NCBI GenBank assembly: GCA_963575745.1
Contig: CAUYUJ010003594.1
Location: 1 to 64,000 of the forward strand
Length of the DNA stretch: 64,000 nucleotides
Reading direction: 5' to 3'
From: Prorocentrum cordatum
Lineage: Eukaryota; Sar; Dinophyceae; Prorocentrales; Prorocentraceae
Position numbers and translations under genes: made by a program. This document shows positions 33,486-44,049 of the stretch, piece after piece. The stretch's first letter is position 1; each line of letters opens with the position of its first letter. A model generated the notes under the pieces. That model did no database searches. It saw only the letters and a list, made by a program, of their open reading frames with translations, and had not been told where the DNA came from.

Positions 33486-33960
33486 GCGCAGGGCTCTTCG
33501 GACCTTGAAAATGGTGAGAAAACTCGTCGAAAACGAATCTGGACGTCGAAAATCTTACCCGGAATGATTTTGAGACCAGGGGAACTCGATGGGACCAACT
33601 GGGCCCCCCAAAACGACCTCCTGGGGCGTCCTGGCTGGATTTTACAGCAGCTGGACTTTCTGAAGCACGAGCCTGCTCGATGCAAGTCTCGAATGCAAGG
33701 CTGGGGTAGGCGTGTGAACGCGATCGGCGGTGCGCGCGCGGCCAGCGCGGAGCCGACGCTGTTTGAAGATACTTGCTATTTTGAGCGCTGTGGCCGATCC
33801 ATGGAAACCTTCTTGAGGGAAGGGGATCAGAAGATCACATGCTCGTTTTAAGGAGACCCCAAATTCCACGTCAGGCAATCAAGTTCCTAATCGCTTCGCA
33901 GGGTTTAGGATCATTCGCATACTACTCGTTCTACCTGTACCCACTTCTCAGAAGCCTGCG
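33486..33960. other. Unique sequence 5' of the next gene
   Basis: A 124-codon forward frame ends at 33851 but shows no motif. 33890-33960 is T/C-rich with several AG dinucleotides, any of which may serve as the trans-splice acceptor. Confidence 0.4.
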
Positions 33961-36501
33961 ATGGCGCCGAAGGCGAAGCGATTTAAAGTTGACGTCGGAA
34001 AGTGCATCCCTTCCTACGAGAGAGAGAATTACGAAGAGGACCGATGTAGAACTGAAACATCCCCGTGCCCAAACTTGGTTTGCCCCCACCCCTCCCCAAA
34101 AACATTTTGCCGCTATTCGTACCTTCCTCAAAAACACGTGCTCCTCCTCCTCCTCCTTCTTCCCCTCATTCTCCTCCTCCCCCTCCCCCCCCCTCCTCCA
34201 CCTCCCCCCCCCCCTCCTACCCCCCCCTGCAAAACCGATATTCACGCCCCCCGTCCTCACCTTTGGGGGTCCCCCCCCGTTGAAAAGCAGTAGTTCTTGA
34301 CTTCTGAGGAATTGGCGAGGAAGAGAGAGGGAGGTGCCAAGCTGATGTACCACCTCAAGTGCATGCTAGCACTTGGCAAGATTAATCACACTGACTTTGG
34401 GCTGATGTGTTTCTACGCAGATATGGCTGGTGTATCAGGGGGGAACTTCGAGGCGTGGGCCGTTGGACCTGACCGCCAAACAGGAAAATATGCTACTGAA
34501 TTCAGCAAGCGATACACCATCACGAACTTGTTTGAAACGCTTGACCTGCCAGTGAAGCCAACCGTAACTATGCCTGGCTACTCGCGGGATCTGCAAGTAC
34601 GTCTGGCTCACGAATCGCTCTGTGAAGAAATTCGTGAGACACCGTGGCTGCTATCGCGTACTGCTGAGACTCATTTTCCAGAATGTTATTATGCCCACCC
34701 AGTGTGCAAATCTTGCATGGACTCATCTCACCCCCCTCCAGTGGCCTTGGCTCTTTACACAGACGGGGTGCGGTATACGTCGCCTCTCAATAGCAATGCT
34801 GACACCACAACTGGGTTCTGGCTCGTGAACGTGTTGACACAAAAAAGACATTTGATATGCAATATCAAAAGCAATTGCATGTGCGCATGCGGTTGCAAGG
34901 GGTGGTGCGCAATATGGGTTGCATTAAGATGCGTTGCATGGTGCTTACTTGCTCTTGCAACTGGATCTCGACCGACAGTTAGATGCACGGGGGAACCAAT
35001 TAGTCAGAATAGCGCATTGCAAAAACGAATCAAAAATCACGGGCAGCTTCTTGGGGTACGTGCACAAGTCTGCTGGCTGAAGGGGGACTGGGCCGATGCA
35101 AACAAAACACATGGGCTACCTAGCGTGAGCTCAACATATGGCTGCTGTCCATTCTGCCACTGTACAAAGCACGACATGCATCTTCATTATGACGAGATGA
35201 CGTTGATTGGTGGCATGCCATTCGAGCCCGCCAGGGCGGGAGAATACGAACAACAGTGCGCTAGCAGAGAAATATGTGTACACATACATGACGAACGTGC
35301 CAAGACATTGCTGCTAGGGGCGTGTCGCTATAAGAAGGGGGATGATCACTATGGGCTCACGGTTGTGAAGGAGATTCCCGAGCTCAGGCTAAAACCTGGG
35401 GACTTTGCAGTGCCATCAGATCGGCTAATAAAAATTCGGGATGTATTCACCCAAGCAACTCCGTTTCAAATCATGTTTTGGCGCACTGTGAAGGATCCGA
35501 ACGGCCTGCGATTTGGAATTGTGGTCAGGCGCAGCCCACTATTTGTTCCAGCCCTTGGTCTCGAACCATCATCAGCAATGGCAGTAGATTTCATGCGCAC
35601 TATCTGTTTCGGTACCATACAGCGCCTGATCAGTTGCATTGTTTGGAGGATTGTTTTCGCAAACGTCTTCGGGTGTAGGGGCTCCAAAGAATCAAAGATC
35701 GACGGCGCTTTCAGGCAGCTCAGGGAGGACCTCCAGGACTGGTACGTCAGAACAGGCACCCCCCACGATCAGCGCTTGACAGACCTATCGCCAAAGATGC
35801 TAGGAGGTGAACCCCACTTGCAAAACCATAGTTTCGGTGGAGGGCATATGCGTCTCAAAGCACACGAAACATTATGTTTCCTTCCTTTTGTTGTCGAGGC
35901 GCTGAGGCCGCACATGGGATTGTCTGGCTATTCACACCTACTAGCTGCTGGCGAATCGATGCTGGATTTCCTGGGAATTCTGTCAGGAGAGGGGATGAGG
36001 GTTCCAGATCACAAGCTCCAGAATCTGCTTGACTTGATGCAGCTGCACTTGGTGAGGTGTGATCTGGCAGGGCTTGCTTTCGTTCCCAAACATCATTTCG
36101 CCGCTGAGCTGGTAGCCAGGACAGTCTTTTCTGTTCGAAAATTGCTAAACATCCACACAGTGACCCCTCCTCCCTGAATCGTTGGGTTTTCAAGAACTTG
36201 ATGTTTCTGGACAGTTTGGGAAATGGACGAGTTTCGAATTCAGGGGTAACCGTCGAAACGTGATTGATTTCAAGTAAGGATGTTTAGCAATCCCGTGATG
36301 AAACAACATCTCACAAGAATCCGCTGGCATGGGAATCCACATGCTTACGCTGTTTGGCAGGACGAGGCGTTAAACATATGTTTGAGGTCGGCGGCGGAGC
36401 GGAGCTCTCACGTAGATTCGCAGGTGTTCCGTATGTTCGCTTTACTCTCAGACCTTGGGGTATCCAAGTACATCTACGTACCTAAGGCTTCCTCAACTTA
36501 G
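33961..36501 (+). CDS. Three-exon gene, 703-aa dinoflagellate multicopy-family protein (YTDG/GFW/Cys motifs)
   Basis: Exons are 33961-34038, 34309-36119 and 36279-36501 (TAG). All borders are AG|GA donors and AG|G acceptors, phases agree, and the sum is 704 codons. It starts MAPKAKRFKVDVG. Motifs in order: a YTDGVRYTS block (about residues 176-183), GFWLVN (195-200), a Cys cluster C-x-C-x-C-G-C-K-G-W-C (216-226), KGDW (284-287), CCPFC (305-309), KHH (about 620) and, across the second intron, GNPHAYAVWQDEALN in the last exon. From general knowledge, a YTDG..GFW..N....RHL..CGCxGWC..KGDW..P.F.C set with a final GNP....W.DE.LN segment marks a protein family present in many copies in dinoflagellate genomes and usually left as hypothetical. 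Its Asp/Cys layout is loosely reminiscent of KDZ/Plavaka-type transposases, which is only a speculation. The unspliced reading ends at 36177. Intron 1 carries a CCT tract. Confidence 0.75.
34141..34235. repeat. Intronic (CCT)n tract with C-runs
   Basis: Lies in intron 1 of the 703-aa gene. Confidence 0.9.
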
Positions 36502-36506
36502 ACGCC

Positions 36507-38528
36507 ATGGCTTCTGGATGCCCCAGTGCTGATGCTATAGCTGCGGCAGACGACGGCCGCGCGACTCGCATTCCTGAATGGCTGCAGGATGCCGTCTACG
36601 ACGAGCTCGCGCTCAGAGGCTACATATATGATCAGGCAGGGGGTAACCTTAAAGGCATCTAAGGCCCTAAGCCAACTCAACGGCCCCAATGGTATTCAGC
36701 GAGGCTCAGAGCCCAACCGGTAACGGGTAACGCTCAACGGCCTCAAGTGTTTCGGACCAGCCCGCACGGCTCAACGCTCAACGTTGAGACGGCTCAACGC
36801 TCAACGTTGAGACGGCTCAACGCTCAACGTTGAGACGGCTCAACGCTCAACGTTGAGACGGCTCAACGCTCAACGTTGAGACCCATTGAGTCTCGTGAGT
36901 TGTGCGTTGAGTTGTGCGTTGAGATCACGTTGAGCCGTGCGTTGCGCTCAACGCTCAACGCTCAACGCTCAACGACGCTCAGCGCTCAACGTTGAGACCC
37001 ATTGAGCCATGCATTCGGCTCAACGCTCAACGTTGAGACCGGGAAAGGGGTCAGGAGGAGGAGGAGGAGGAGGAGGAGGAGGAGGAGGAGGAGGAGGAGG
37101 AGGAGGAGGAGGAGGAGGAGGAGGAGGAGGAGGAGGAGGAGGAGGAGAGGGAGGAGGAGGAGGAGGAGGAGGAGGAGGGAGGAGGGGGGAGGAGGCGGAG
37201 GAGGAGGAGAATAGGTGGAGGAGGAGGAGGAGGAGTGGGATCGAAGAGGGAGGATAAGAGAAGGAGAAGGAAAAGGAGGAGAAGGAGATGGAGGAGTAGG
37301 GGCCTGGAGGATAGGAGGAGGTGTCGACAGCCTGGGGGTCAAATGGTTTCGAACTCAGAAGGATCGCGGCACGCAAAGAGAATCGGGAAAGTGGAAAGGG
37401 ATCGCGGTTCGTCAGCAACGTCGGTCGGCCAATCGATCGAGTTCGGCTCGCCAGTCGATCGATGTTCTGAGTCGGTTGTCCCCCTCGGGTTTTCGACTCC
37501 ATCAGCCGCTCTCGATTCCCCTTTGCGTGTCGCAATCCTTCCATTCTGAGTTCGAAACCTTTGACCCCCAGGCTGTCGACACCTCCTCCTATCCTCCAGG
37601 CCCCTCCTCCTCCTCCTCCTCCTCCTCGTCCTTCTCGTATCCTCCCTCTTCGATCCCACTCCTCCTCTTCCTCCTCCTCCCCCTCGTCCCCCGTGGGGGG
37701 TGCAGGATGGGTTTCTTTAGCGGTTTAGCAACTCCACCCCCGTAGGCGCTTGTCCCGTTCGCGCTGGACCGTTCCGAGCTGCTGACGTTCGCGGCCAGCG
37801 TCCTTCGGAAGCGCAACCTTCTCCGCTTCCTGGACGCTATTTTGATTTATTCGGGGAAGGCACACATCAAACAAGAGAACGCCAAGAGAAACATTACTTG
37901 TCGGACTTTTGATATTGTGGACGACCCGTGGGAGGACAGCAACACTCCAATGGGGGCTACATATCTAGCGTATATTGTGTTATCCGTCAAGGAGGGAGGG
38001 TTCATTTGGGCGAGCCCTGAATGCAAGACCTATCTCAGTTTTCTGTCGCGCCACACGTTCAAACGTTGCAGCGCTGGATTCGCAATAGTTGGTGATGAGA
38101 GTCTGCCTGCTGTGAAAAGCGCAAATTTTTCATCTGTGCTTCTGTCGTGGCTGCTCGTTACAGCAAGCATTCGGAACGTCTTTTGGGCGGTGGAGAATCC
38201 TTTGAACTCCCTGCTGTACCAGGTTCCCTGGATGTCCGAGTGTATTCTTACGTGTGCTGGCAAACGTTTCACCACCTCCTTGGGTAGTTTTGGGGGAAGC
38301 AGTCGCAAGATGCTTGAGATCTATAGCACTGCGCCAGCGCACTTAGTTGAGCGTTTTCTGCTGCGCAAGGCCGAACGCAGTGCGAAGAGGTCAAGGCTCG
38401 CGAGCGAGTCGAAGGGGTGGACGACTGGTTCGAGACCAGATTTGAAGAGCTCGCAATGCTATCCACCTGAGTTTGCATCAGCTGTTTCAGAGTTATGCGC
38501 GCATCTCATGGGCAACCATCGCCCGTAG
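36507..38528 (+). CDS. Two-exon gene, 303-aa dinoflagellate-expanded protein, methyltransferase-like motif layout
   Basis: Exon 1 is 36507-36635 (ATG in GCCATGGCT; ends at CAG before a GC donor) and exon 2 is 37746-38528 (TAG), both phase 0. The start lies 5 bp after the stop of the previous gene, whose TAG could supply the trans-splice AG. Motifs: YSGKAH (78-83), DIVDDPW (99-105), a GGFIWASPEC block (127-136), VGDESL..V..AN (158-170), W-A-V-E-N-P (190-195) and GSFGGSSRK (223-231). These positions recall a very common dinoflagellate family with SG.A..T, D......, W..PPCS.W, GD....V..AN, EQP.S and FGG...K blocks. They also parallel cytosine-C5 methyltransferase motifs I (F-x-G-x-G), IV (PCQ) and VI (ENV). 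The catalytic equivalence is inference only; here the PC..S and ENV-like motifs are SPEC and VENP. The 1110-nt intron is full of repeats and holds a large hairpin. Confidence 0.7.
36720..37040. repeat. CTCAACGTTGAG palindrome array (intronic)
   Basis: 23-bp units ACGGCTCAACGCTCAACGTTGAG, about five in a row at 36766-36880, then looser CTCAACG copies to 37035. Every unit contains the perfect 12-bp palindrome CTCAACGTTGAG. Confidence 0.9.
37053..37235. repeat. (GGA)n tract (intronic)
   Basis: About 35 pure GGA units, then purine-rich sequence leading into the left arm of the hairpin. Confidence 0.95.
37236..37658. repeat. Long inverted repeat (foldback) in an intron
   Basis: The left arm 37236-37388 and right arm 37512-37658 are reverse complements with small differences. 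Outer ends are TGGGATCGAAGAGGGAGGAT and ATCCTCCCTCTTCGATCCCA; inner landmarks are GTGTCGACAGCCTGGGGGTC and GACCCCCAGGCTGTCGACAC. The loop is about 120 nt. The flanking GGA and CCT tracts extend the symmetry. Mirror-image frames on both strands result from this. Confidence 0.9.
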
Positions 38529-39944
38529 GGTGGCAGGGAGGGAATCATCGATGAGTGGAGAGGGAAGGAGAGAAGAAGATGACGGAGTGCACACGCTGGC
38601 AACTTTAGGAATTCGATCTCACCCTAGGGCCCAGACTTTGGACAGTTCGAGCTGGCATGCGCACGATCGCGCGGAAGGTGCGGTGAGCTTCAGCATGGTT
38701 GGCTTGGTCAAAACATGCCCTGAAATAAAAATGGGCCTCAGCAGAACCAATTGAGGCTCAACGTGGCACAGCGGGCTCAACGACTCCCCATTGGACGCCT
38801 TTCGGGCTCGCCAGGATCAATTGAGTTTCGCGGAACCTTGTTGGGTTCACTTGTGCTTAGCTGAGGCCCGTTCAATTCACGCAACCTTGTTTGGGATATC
38901 ACTGCTCGTCCTTTTGTTTGGGGGGATGGAAGGCGCTGGATTCACCGAATGCCAGTGATCTTGGTTTGAGCTTGCCGCTGAAAACTGTGCCTCGACCTTT
39001 CGGTTCGAAAGGTTCAGATAGGAGGAACGGGCAGGGGTGAGGAGAAAGAGAAAGAGATGAAGTTGGTTCACGATGAGGAGAAGGACAGGGGAGAGGGAGG
39101 GGAAGAGGATCAGGACAAGGAGGAAAGGAGAAGGAGAAGGAGAAGGATGGGGATGAGGAGGGAGGGCGAGGAGGCGGAGGAGGAGGAGGAGGAAGAGGAG
39201 AAGGATAACAGGAGGAGGAGGGGGGGGAGGAGGAGGAGAGGCGAGCGTTCTCTTTGAGAAGCTGGTGCTAGTCTGCAGCGCAGGCATCCCAGGAGGAGGA
39301 GGCGAGGAGGCAGGGAGGATTCGAATCTGATTTTTCTTGTTTCGCACTGGAGGCCGCTGGCCCCTAGGGCAAGCATCGGGCCTCCAGCCAGGCCCAAACG
39401 CGGGTCCTCGACAGACACCCGCCGTTCCCCCCTCCATTTCTTTGACGTGGGAGCCGAGCTGGGGCTGCGTTCGGGAGGCTGATCCTTCGAGGCGCGTTCG
39501 AATTCCTCGGCGCGTCCTCAAGGCCGACCCACCCCTCCCTCCTCCTCGTCAAACCATTTCTCAACCCTGGTGCCGTATGGGCCTCGAGCTGGGCCTCTTG
39601 AAACGACGATCCTCGATGTCCACTCTCACTCCTCGTCCTCCTCGTCCTCCTCCTCCTCCTCCTCCTGCTCCTCCTGCTCCTCCTGCTCCTCCTGCTCCAC
39701 CTCCTCCTCCTCCTGCCCCTCCTCCTCCTCCTCCTCCTCCTCCTCCTCCTCCTCCTCCTCCTCCTCCTCCTCCTCCTCCTCCTCCTCCCCCTCTCCTCCT
39801 ACTCCTCTTCCTCCCACGCCAAACGCTGGGCGAGGAGGTGTAGGTGGAGGGGGGGGCAGGTTAATACCTGGCTCCTGCAGGAGCACTGGGCCATTGCAGT
39901 GCCCAGGAGATGCCCAGGAGATGCTTTCGGCCCATGATCTCCCA
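38529..39944. other. No gene recognised; GGA tract 39050-39240, CCT tract 39624-39800
   Basis: Scattered GGCTCAACG motifs at 38750-38785. A purine-rich block and a CCT block lie about 400 bp apart and are again complementary. Frames between them show no motif. Confidence 0.5.
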
Positions 39945-40235
39945 CCTTCCCTCAGGGGCCAGGGCCTCTCAGGGCCCAAATGGTTTTTAATATTCCCAGA
40001 GGCCTTCGGCCGATCCGCCTGACCCCCCCCCGCCTTCGGGTTCCAGGGCCTCTCAGGGCCCAAGGTTTTCTTAATATTCTCCAGAGGCCTTCGGCCGATC
40101 CGCCTGACCCACCCCCCCTTTGGGTTCCAGGGCCTCTCAGGGCCCAAGGGGTTCTAATTTTCAGAAGCCTTCGGCCGATCCGCCTGACTCTCCCCCCCTC
40201 CCTTGGGGCCCAGGGGCTCTCAGGGTCTCTCAGGG
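39945..40235. repeat. 80-85 bp tandem repeat, ~3.5 units
   Basis: GCCTTCGGCCGATCCGCCTGAC recurs at 40002, 40087 and 40167 (periods 85 and 80), each with CCAGGGCCTCTCAGGGCCCAA. Confidence 0.9.
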
Positions 40236-40439
40236 CCGCGCGCAACCATTGAAAAAACTAGCCAGGACCATTGGCGCTGCCATAATCGCCTTCGGGTTGT
40301 CCAGAAGTTACATGGGTCGAGGGTTACCTGTCTGAAACAGACGTTCGGGCGCGCGCGCCTCATGCGTCAGTACTCACGAATCGTTTTCACACGTAGGTAA
40401 CACAAATCTACAATTTTATGTTATTCCACGGGTTTGGTA

Positions 40440-40545
40440 AAAACACCAAAACTCAGATCTTAAATTCATTATCATGTTACATCATCATCATCATATACAA
40501 CTTAGATCTAAATTTAAGATCTTGAAGACCTCTGGGTTCGGCTTC
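40440..40545 (-). repeat. Dispersed AT-rich repeat, copy 2 (inverted relative to 26286)
   Basis: Reverse complement of 26286-26345, including the TAGATCTAAATTTAAGATCTTGAAGACCTCTG region. It lies about 260 bp upstream of the LINE endonuclease frame. Confidence 0.8.
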
Positions 40546-40804
40546 AAGGAGAAGAAGGATCAGAAGGGGGTCGGACCTGCCGGGCCTGCGTGTCCACGCG
40601 GCGACGGGCGCGACCAGAGTGCTCGAGGGTCGTCGTCGTCGTCGTGCCGCTCATCAGCTCCCGGTTGCAGCGGGAGCTGTAGCAGCGTTGGCGCTCTCGA
40701 ATTCGATTCCGTTCGATCTGAATGCGCGGTTAGGGGATATCAACAACCCTCCCCGGAGGGCTGCGCAGTGAGCTCGAAGGAGGAGGTGGGCTCGGCAGCG
40801 AGCG

Positions 40805-42405
40805 GTGGGAGTCTCACATTGTGACGTTTTGTCTTGGAACGTGCGCGGCGTCGCGAAGGACTGTTTGAGCAGCGCCTTAGAAACGCTATGCATGGAAGTC
40901 AGTTGGGTCGTCTTGTTGCGCATGAGCTGTCAGCAGCACGTAAGACGTACCCCGAGTTGGTCGACGACCGCCGGGTATTTTGTCAACTCTCCAGTGGGGG
41001 GTTCCGGCAGCCCGGCATCGTCGTTCGCGCGGACGCCGTGGGCATGATCGTGGGGGGGGGGCCGATCTACGGAGCTCGCTCTCTAGGTATTCTCTTTCAT
41101 CTTCCTGTGCGTGGGCGTATGTTTCTAGTTTCGGGGCATTTGGACCCTTCGGAGAGCAGGCCAAAGTATTTCGATTCTCTAGATGATTTGACGTTTGTGT
41201 TTAATGGAGCGCCGAATGACGTGGGGATCATATGTGGTGTGGACGGTAATTGTAGTCTTCGTGGGGTTGATCCGTCTGGTCGCCTGGTTGGGGCTTGCGC
41301 TGCGGACGACGGGGGTCCAGCAATCGATCTCGATTTTGATGCAGAGTGGAAGGCGCGATTACTTCATCGATTCCTTGTGCAGCACTTTCTGTTTGCAGAA
41401 AACGCAATGGAAAGATGTTGTTCTGGTTATTCTATTTGTTTCGACAATTTCAAACGTCGGCCGAAGCAGATCGATTTCACCCTTGCGCGTGTGTCGAAAC
41501 ATCGATTCGACAAGTGTCAGGCCACCGACTCCGAGGCCACGACATCTGATCATATACCCGCTCTATTGCAGCTCTCCATTGGTCGCGTCGGAGATTTGAA
41601 AGCGGCGGCGGCGAAGACGGCAGCAGAGACATATATGGTTCAAAAGCTTGTTGGGTGGATGCGCCACGACCGAGCCGAGATGGGGGGCCTTGTAGACGAG
41701 GCGCTTGAATTACAGGCTCCGCTACGAGAGCCTGAATTGCATGGAGATGATGTCTTTGGGATCTATTCGGGCGGCTCGTTCGTCGACGCGCGCGCCGACC
41801 GATTCCGGCGCAAGCGCCGACGCCTTCAGCACAGGCGCGCTCAGTGTGGTTATGGTTTTGCCGTGCGTACTTCTTCCGAGTCTTCGTCCAAAGATGGGCC
41901 GGTCGTGCAACGTTGTGGACCAGTGCGCATCGCCGAAGAATCCGACTCGTTCTTGGGTGCCGTCCGGCGCGCAAGCGGGGTGGCTGAATTCACAGGTGCT
42001 AGTGAAGTTTGTCGTTGGCTGTTGCAACAAGCAAGTTTGCCCTTGCAGGGGGCCCCCGTGCCTCGTGGGAGTCGCGTTCAAATTTTCTTCGACGCGTTGT
42101 ATGTGATTGGAGTTATTGAGGGGAAGTTCAAATTGCACCACAATGTTGTTCGTGCAATCTTGCTGCAGACGCTTTGGGCGGATATTCGGGTCGTTTACGT
42201 TGTCGGAGCGCCGGCCTGGCGACGAGGACATGTTGGGTGTAATGGCAATGGGCGTGCAGACTTCTTGGCCGAGATCGGGGGCGCGGACGGTGAACGCTTT
42301 CTTGGTAAGTCTGAACATCGAGGTTTCTATTTAGATGTATGGCCACAGGAACGTTTTCGAACTCGTCTTGAAGCCGTGCCGATTCCAGAGGGTGAGTTTG
42401 CTTGA
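40805..42405 (+). pseudogene. LINE endonuclease (EEP) + RNase H-like region
   Basis: The N-terminal endonuclease motif VLSWNVRGVAKD is in the frame starting 40805, but the rest is in the frame of 40834-42405, so a frameshift lies near 40.9 kb. In the long frame: GVDGN (residues 135-139, GDxN-like Mg site), QIDF (212-215) and SDH (238-240) are endonuclease landmarks. Further on, YSGGS (311-315), G-V-A-E (382-385), FFDA (418-421) and G-H-V-G-C-N-G-N-G-R-A-D (465-476) match the four RNase H catalytic blocks, with Gly replacing the first Asp of YxDGS. The frame ends at 42405 just before the RT linker. Confidence 0.75.
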
Positions 42406-42414
42406 GCGCCTCGG

Positions 42415-44048
42415 GTGCCCCGGATTGCCGAGGCAGCGCCAGTCCGACCTTGCAGGCGAAGTCGGCGCGCCTCGCTGGAGGTCCGCATGGGCGTTGAGGG
42501 CGAGAAGTTTGCTACAGACCGCGCGCGCGTGGACCGAGGCGGGGCGCCGTTGCCCACGCTGCGGCAAATCGCGGAAATCATCGCCAAGGCGGCCTCGCAG
42601 ACGGGGGCTCCAAGGCGTCGATCGCGTCGTGAGCCCCATGATCCAGACATGTTGGTCAGGTTGCGAGCTTTGCAAAACCTCAGACATGCCGCCCCACCCC
42701 CTTCCTATCGACATGTTTTCGCGGCGGCGGCGAACAGGATTCGAAGGGAGATGTCGCCAGATCGCTTTATGAAGGCATGTGGACAAATGCTGCAGCATGC
42801 AACACGAGGGGGGCGCCGGGGACAGAGGCTGAAGCATGGAGCACGAGCATGAAGCGTCATTGCACTCAGGCCATGAGCCTCCGGAGTGGATTCATCGACG
42901 GTGGTCGCATGAGGACCTCGAGGCCGTAGGGGGTGTCGCGGGCTTCAACATCCGTGAATTGACAACGAGACTCAAGCATGACAAAACATGTTCACGAGAG
43001 GATCTCCTCGTTTCGGAGATGTTGCAGGCGACGCCTGAGCAGGCTTTGGACGTGCTGGCAGAGTGTTTCGTTATACTTTTTTCTGAACCATGCGGCGACT
43101 GACGAGGATGATTTGTTTGACTTTCACGAAATCATATTGCTGGAGAAGCTTACCAGTCCCGAGTTTTTTTTTTTGTTGTTTTTTTTTTTGTGTATGTATA
43201 TATATATAAATAAAAAAAAACACTTGGCCGGCGCGCGCGATATACCGTTGGGGGGCCATCAGTTTGCTTATCGCAAGTCTTTTCAATCAAATGAAATACA
43301 ATTTATGCTTTGGATGTTGTGTGAGAAGGCGGCTGAGTTCAACAATCCGTTGTTTCTGTTCGCGGTGGTTCATGACGAATATGTCGCAGGACCACAGCAG
43401 GCAGGCGTTGCTCGAAACCTTATTGCGGCGTGTTTGCGGGAAGTGCGACGGGCGCTGAGCCGAGTGAGGCTGCCGGGAAAACCTTTGTCCGAACCATTCC
43501 GCCGTGCCAGGTTTATTTTCTAAGGGGATCTGGAACCTCCAGTGGATTTCAACCATGTCCTTCAGCAGCGAGTTGTGCTTCTTTTCTTGCGGGACTGCAG
43601 CAGGTGCCGATCGGGCGTGGATTTGTCTCGCGAGGATGTGGCCGTTCTTCGAGAGAGTCGTAGCGGCGAGCCTGCCCCAACCAGAGCCATGCAGGGAACG
43701 GAAAGATCGCCTATTCTTCCGTTTGCGGACAACTATTGGCTATTGGCGCGCAGTGGAAACCAACTTCGTCTCATGGCGGGTCGTTGGCGCGGGCTGATTG
43801 CACAGGCCGGCTCTAGAGTGGACCTCCAGGATTGCTTGCGGAGCGCGACTCATGCATCGCAGGGGCCGTTGTCAATCAAGAACTTGTGGGCGAATTGTGG
43901 GAGCGAGCCCGGAGAGATTGTGATGAAACACAAGCAGAAGTACGAGGGCATTCGTATTCTTGGAACCATGTTTACGGCAAGCGACGATTGCACTCAGGAT
44001 ATTGAAAATCGCATCGCCCGGGCGTGGGCAGCTTTTCGCAAGTACTAA
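42415..44048 (+). pseudogene. LINE reverse transcriptase, frameshifted
   Basis: A basic linker (42415-42850) precedes RT block 0/1-like sequence (42836-43102: ELTTRLKHDK..SEMLQATPEQAL), then HEIILLEK where the RT Lys motif is expected. A T-rich/A-rich insert (43158-43222) replaces the next motif. FAYRKSFQ..LW.LCEKA.EFNNPLFLFAVVHD (43230-43380) corresponds to the palm entry. The catalytic box reads FADN at 43722-43733 instead of F/YxDD. KYEGIRILG..I..RI.RAW.AF (43940-44045) is the thumb entry. Several frames are needed, so it is inactive. Confidence 0.75.
43158..43222. repeat. T-run / (TA)n / A-run insert inside the RT
   Basis: Eleven T, GTTG, a further T-run, GTGTATGTATATATATATAAATA, then nine A. 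It interrupts the RT reading and could form a T/A hairpin. Confidence 0.9.
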
Positions 44049-44049
44049 G

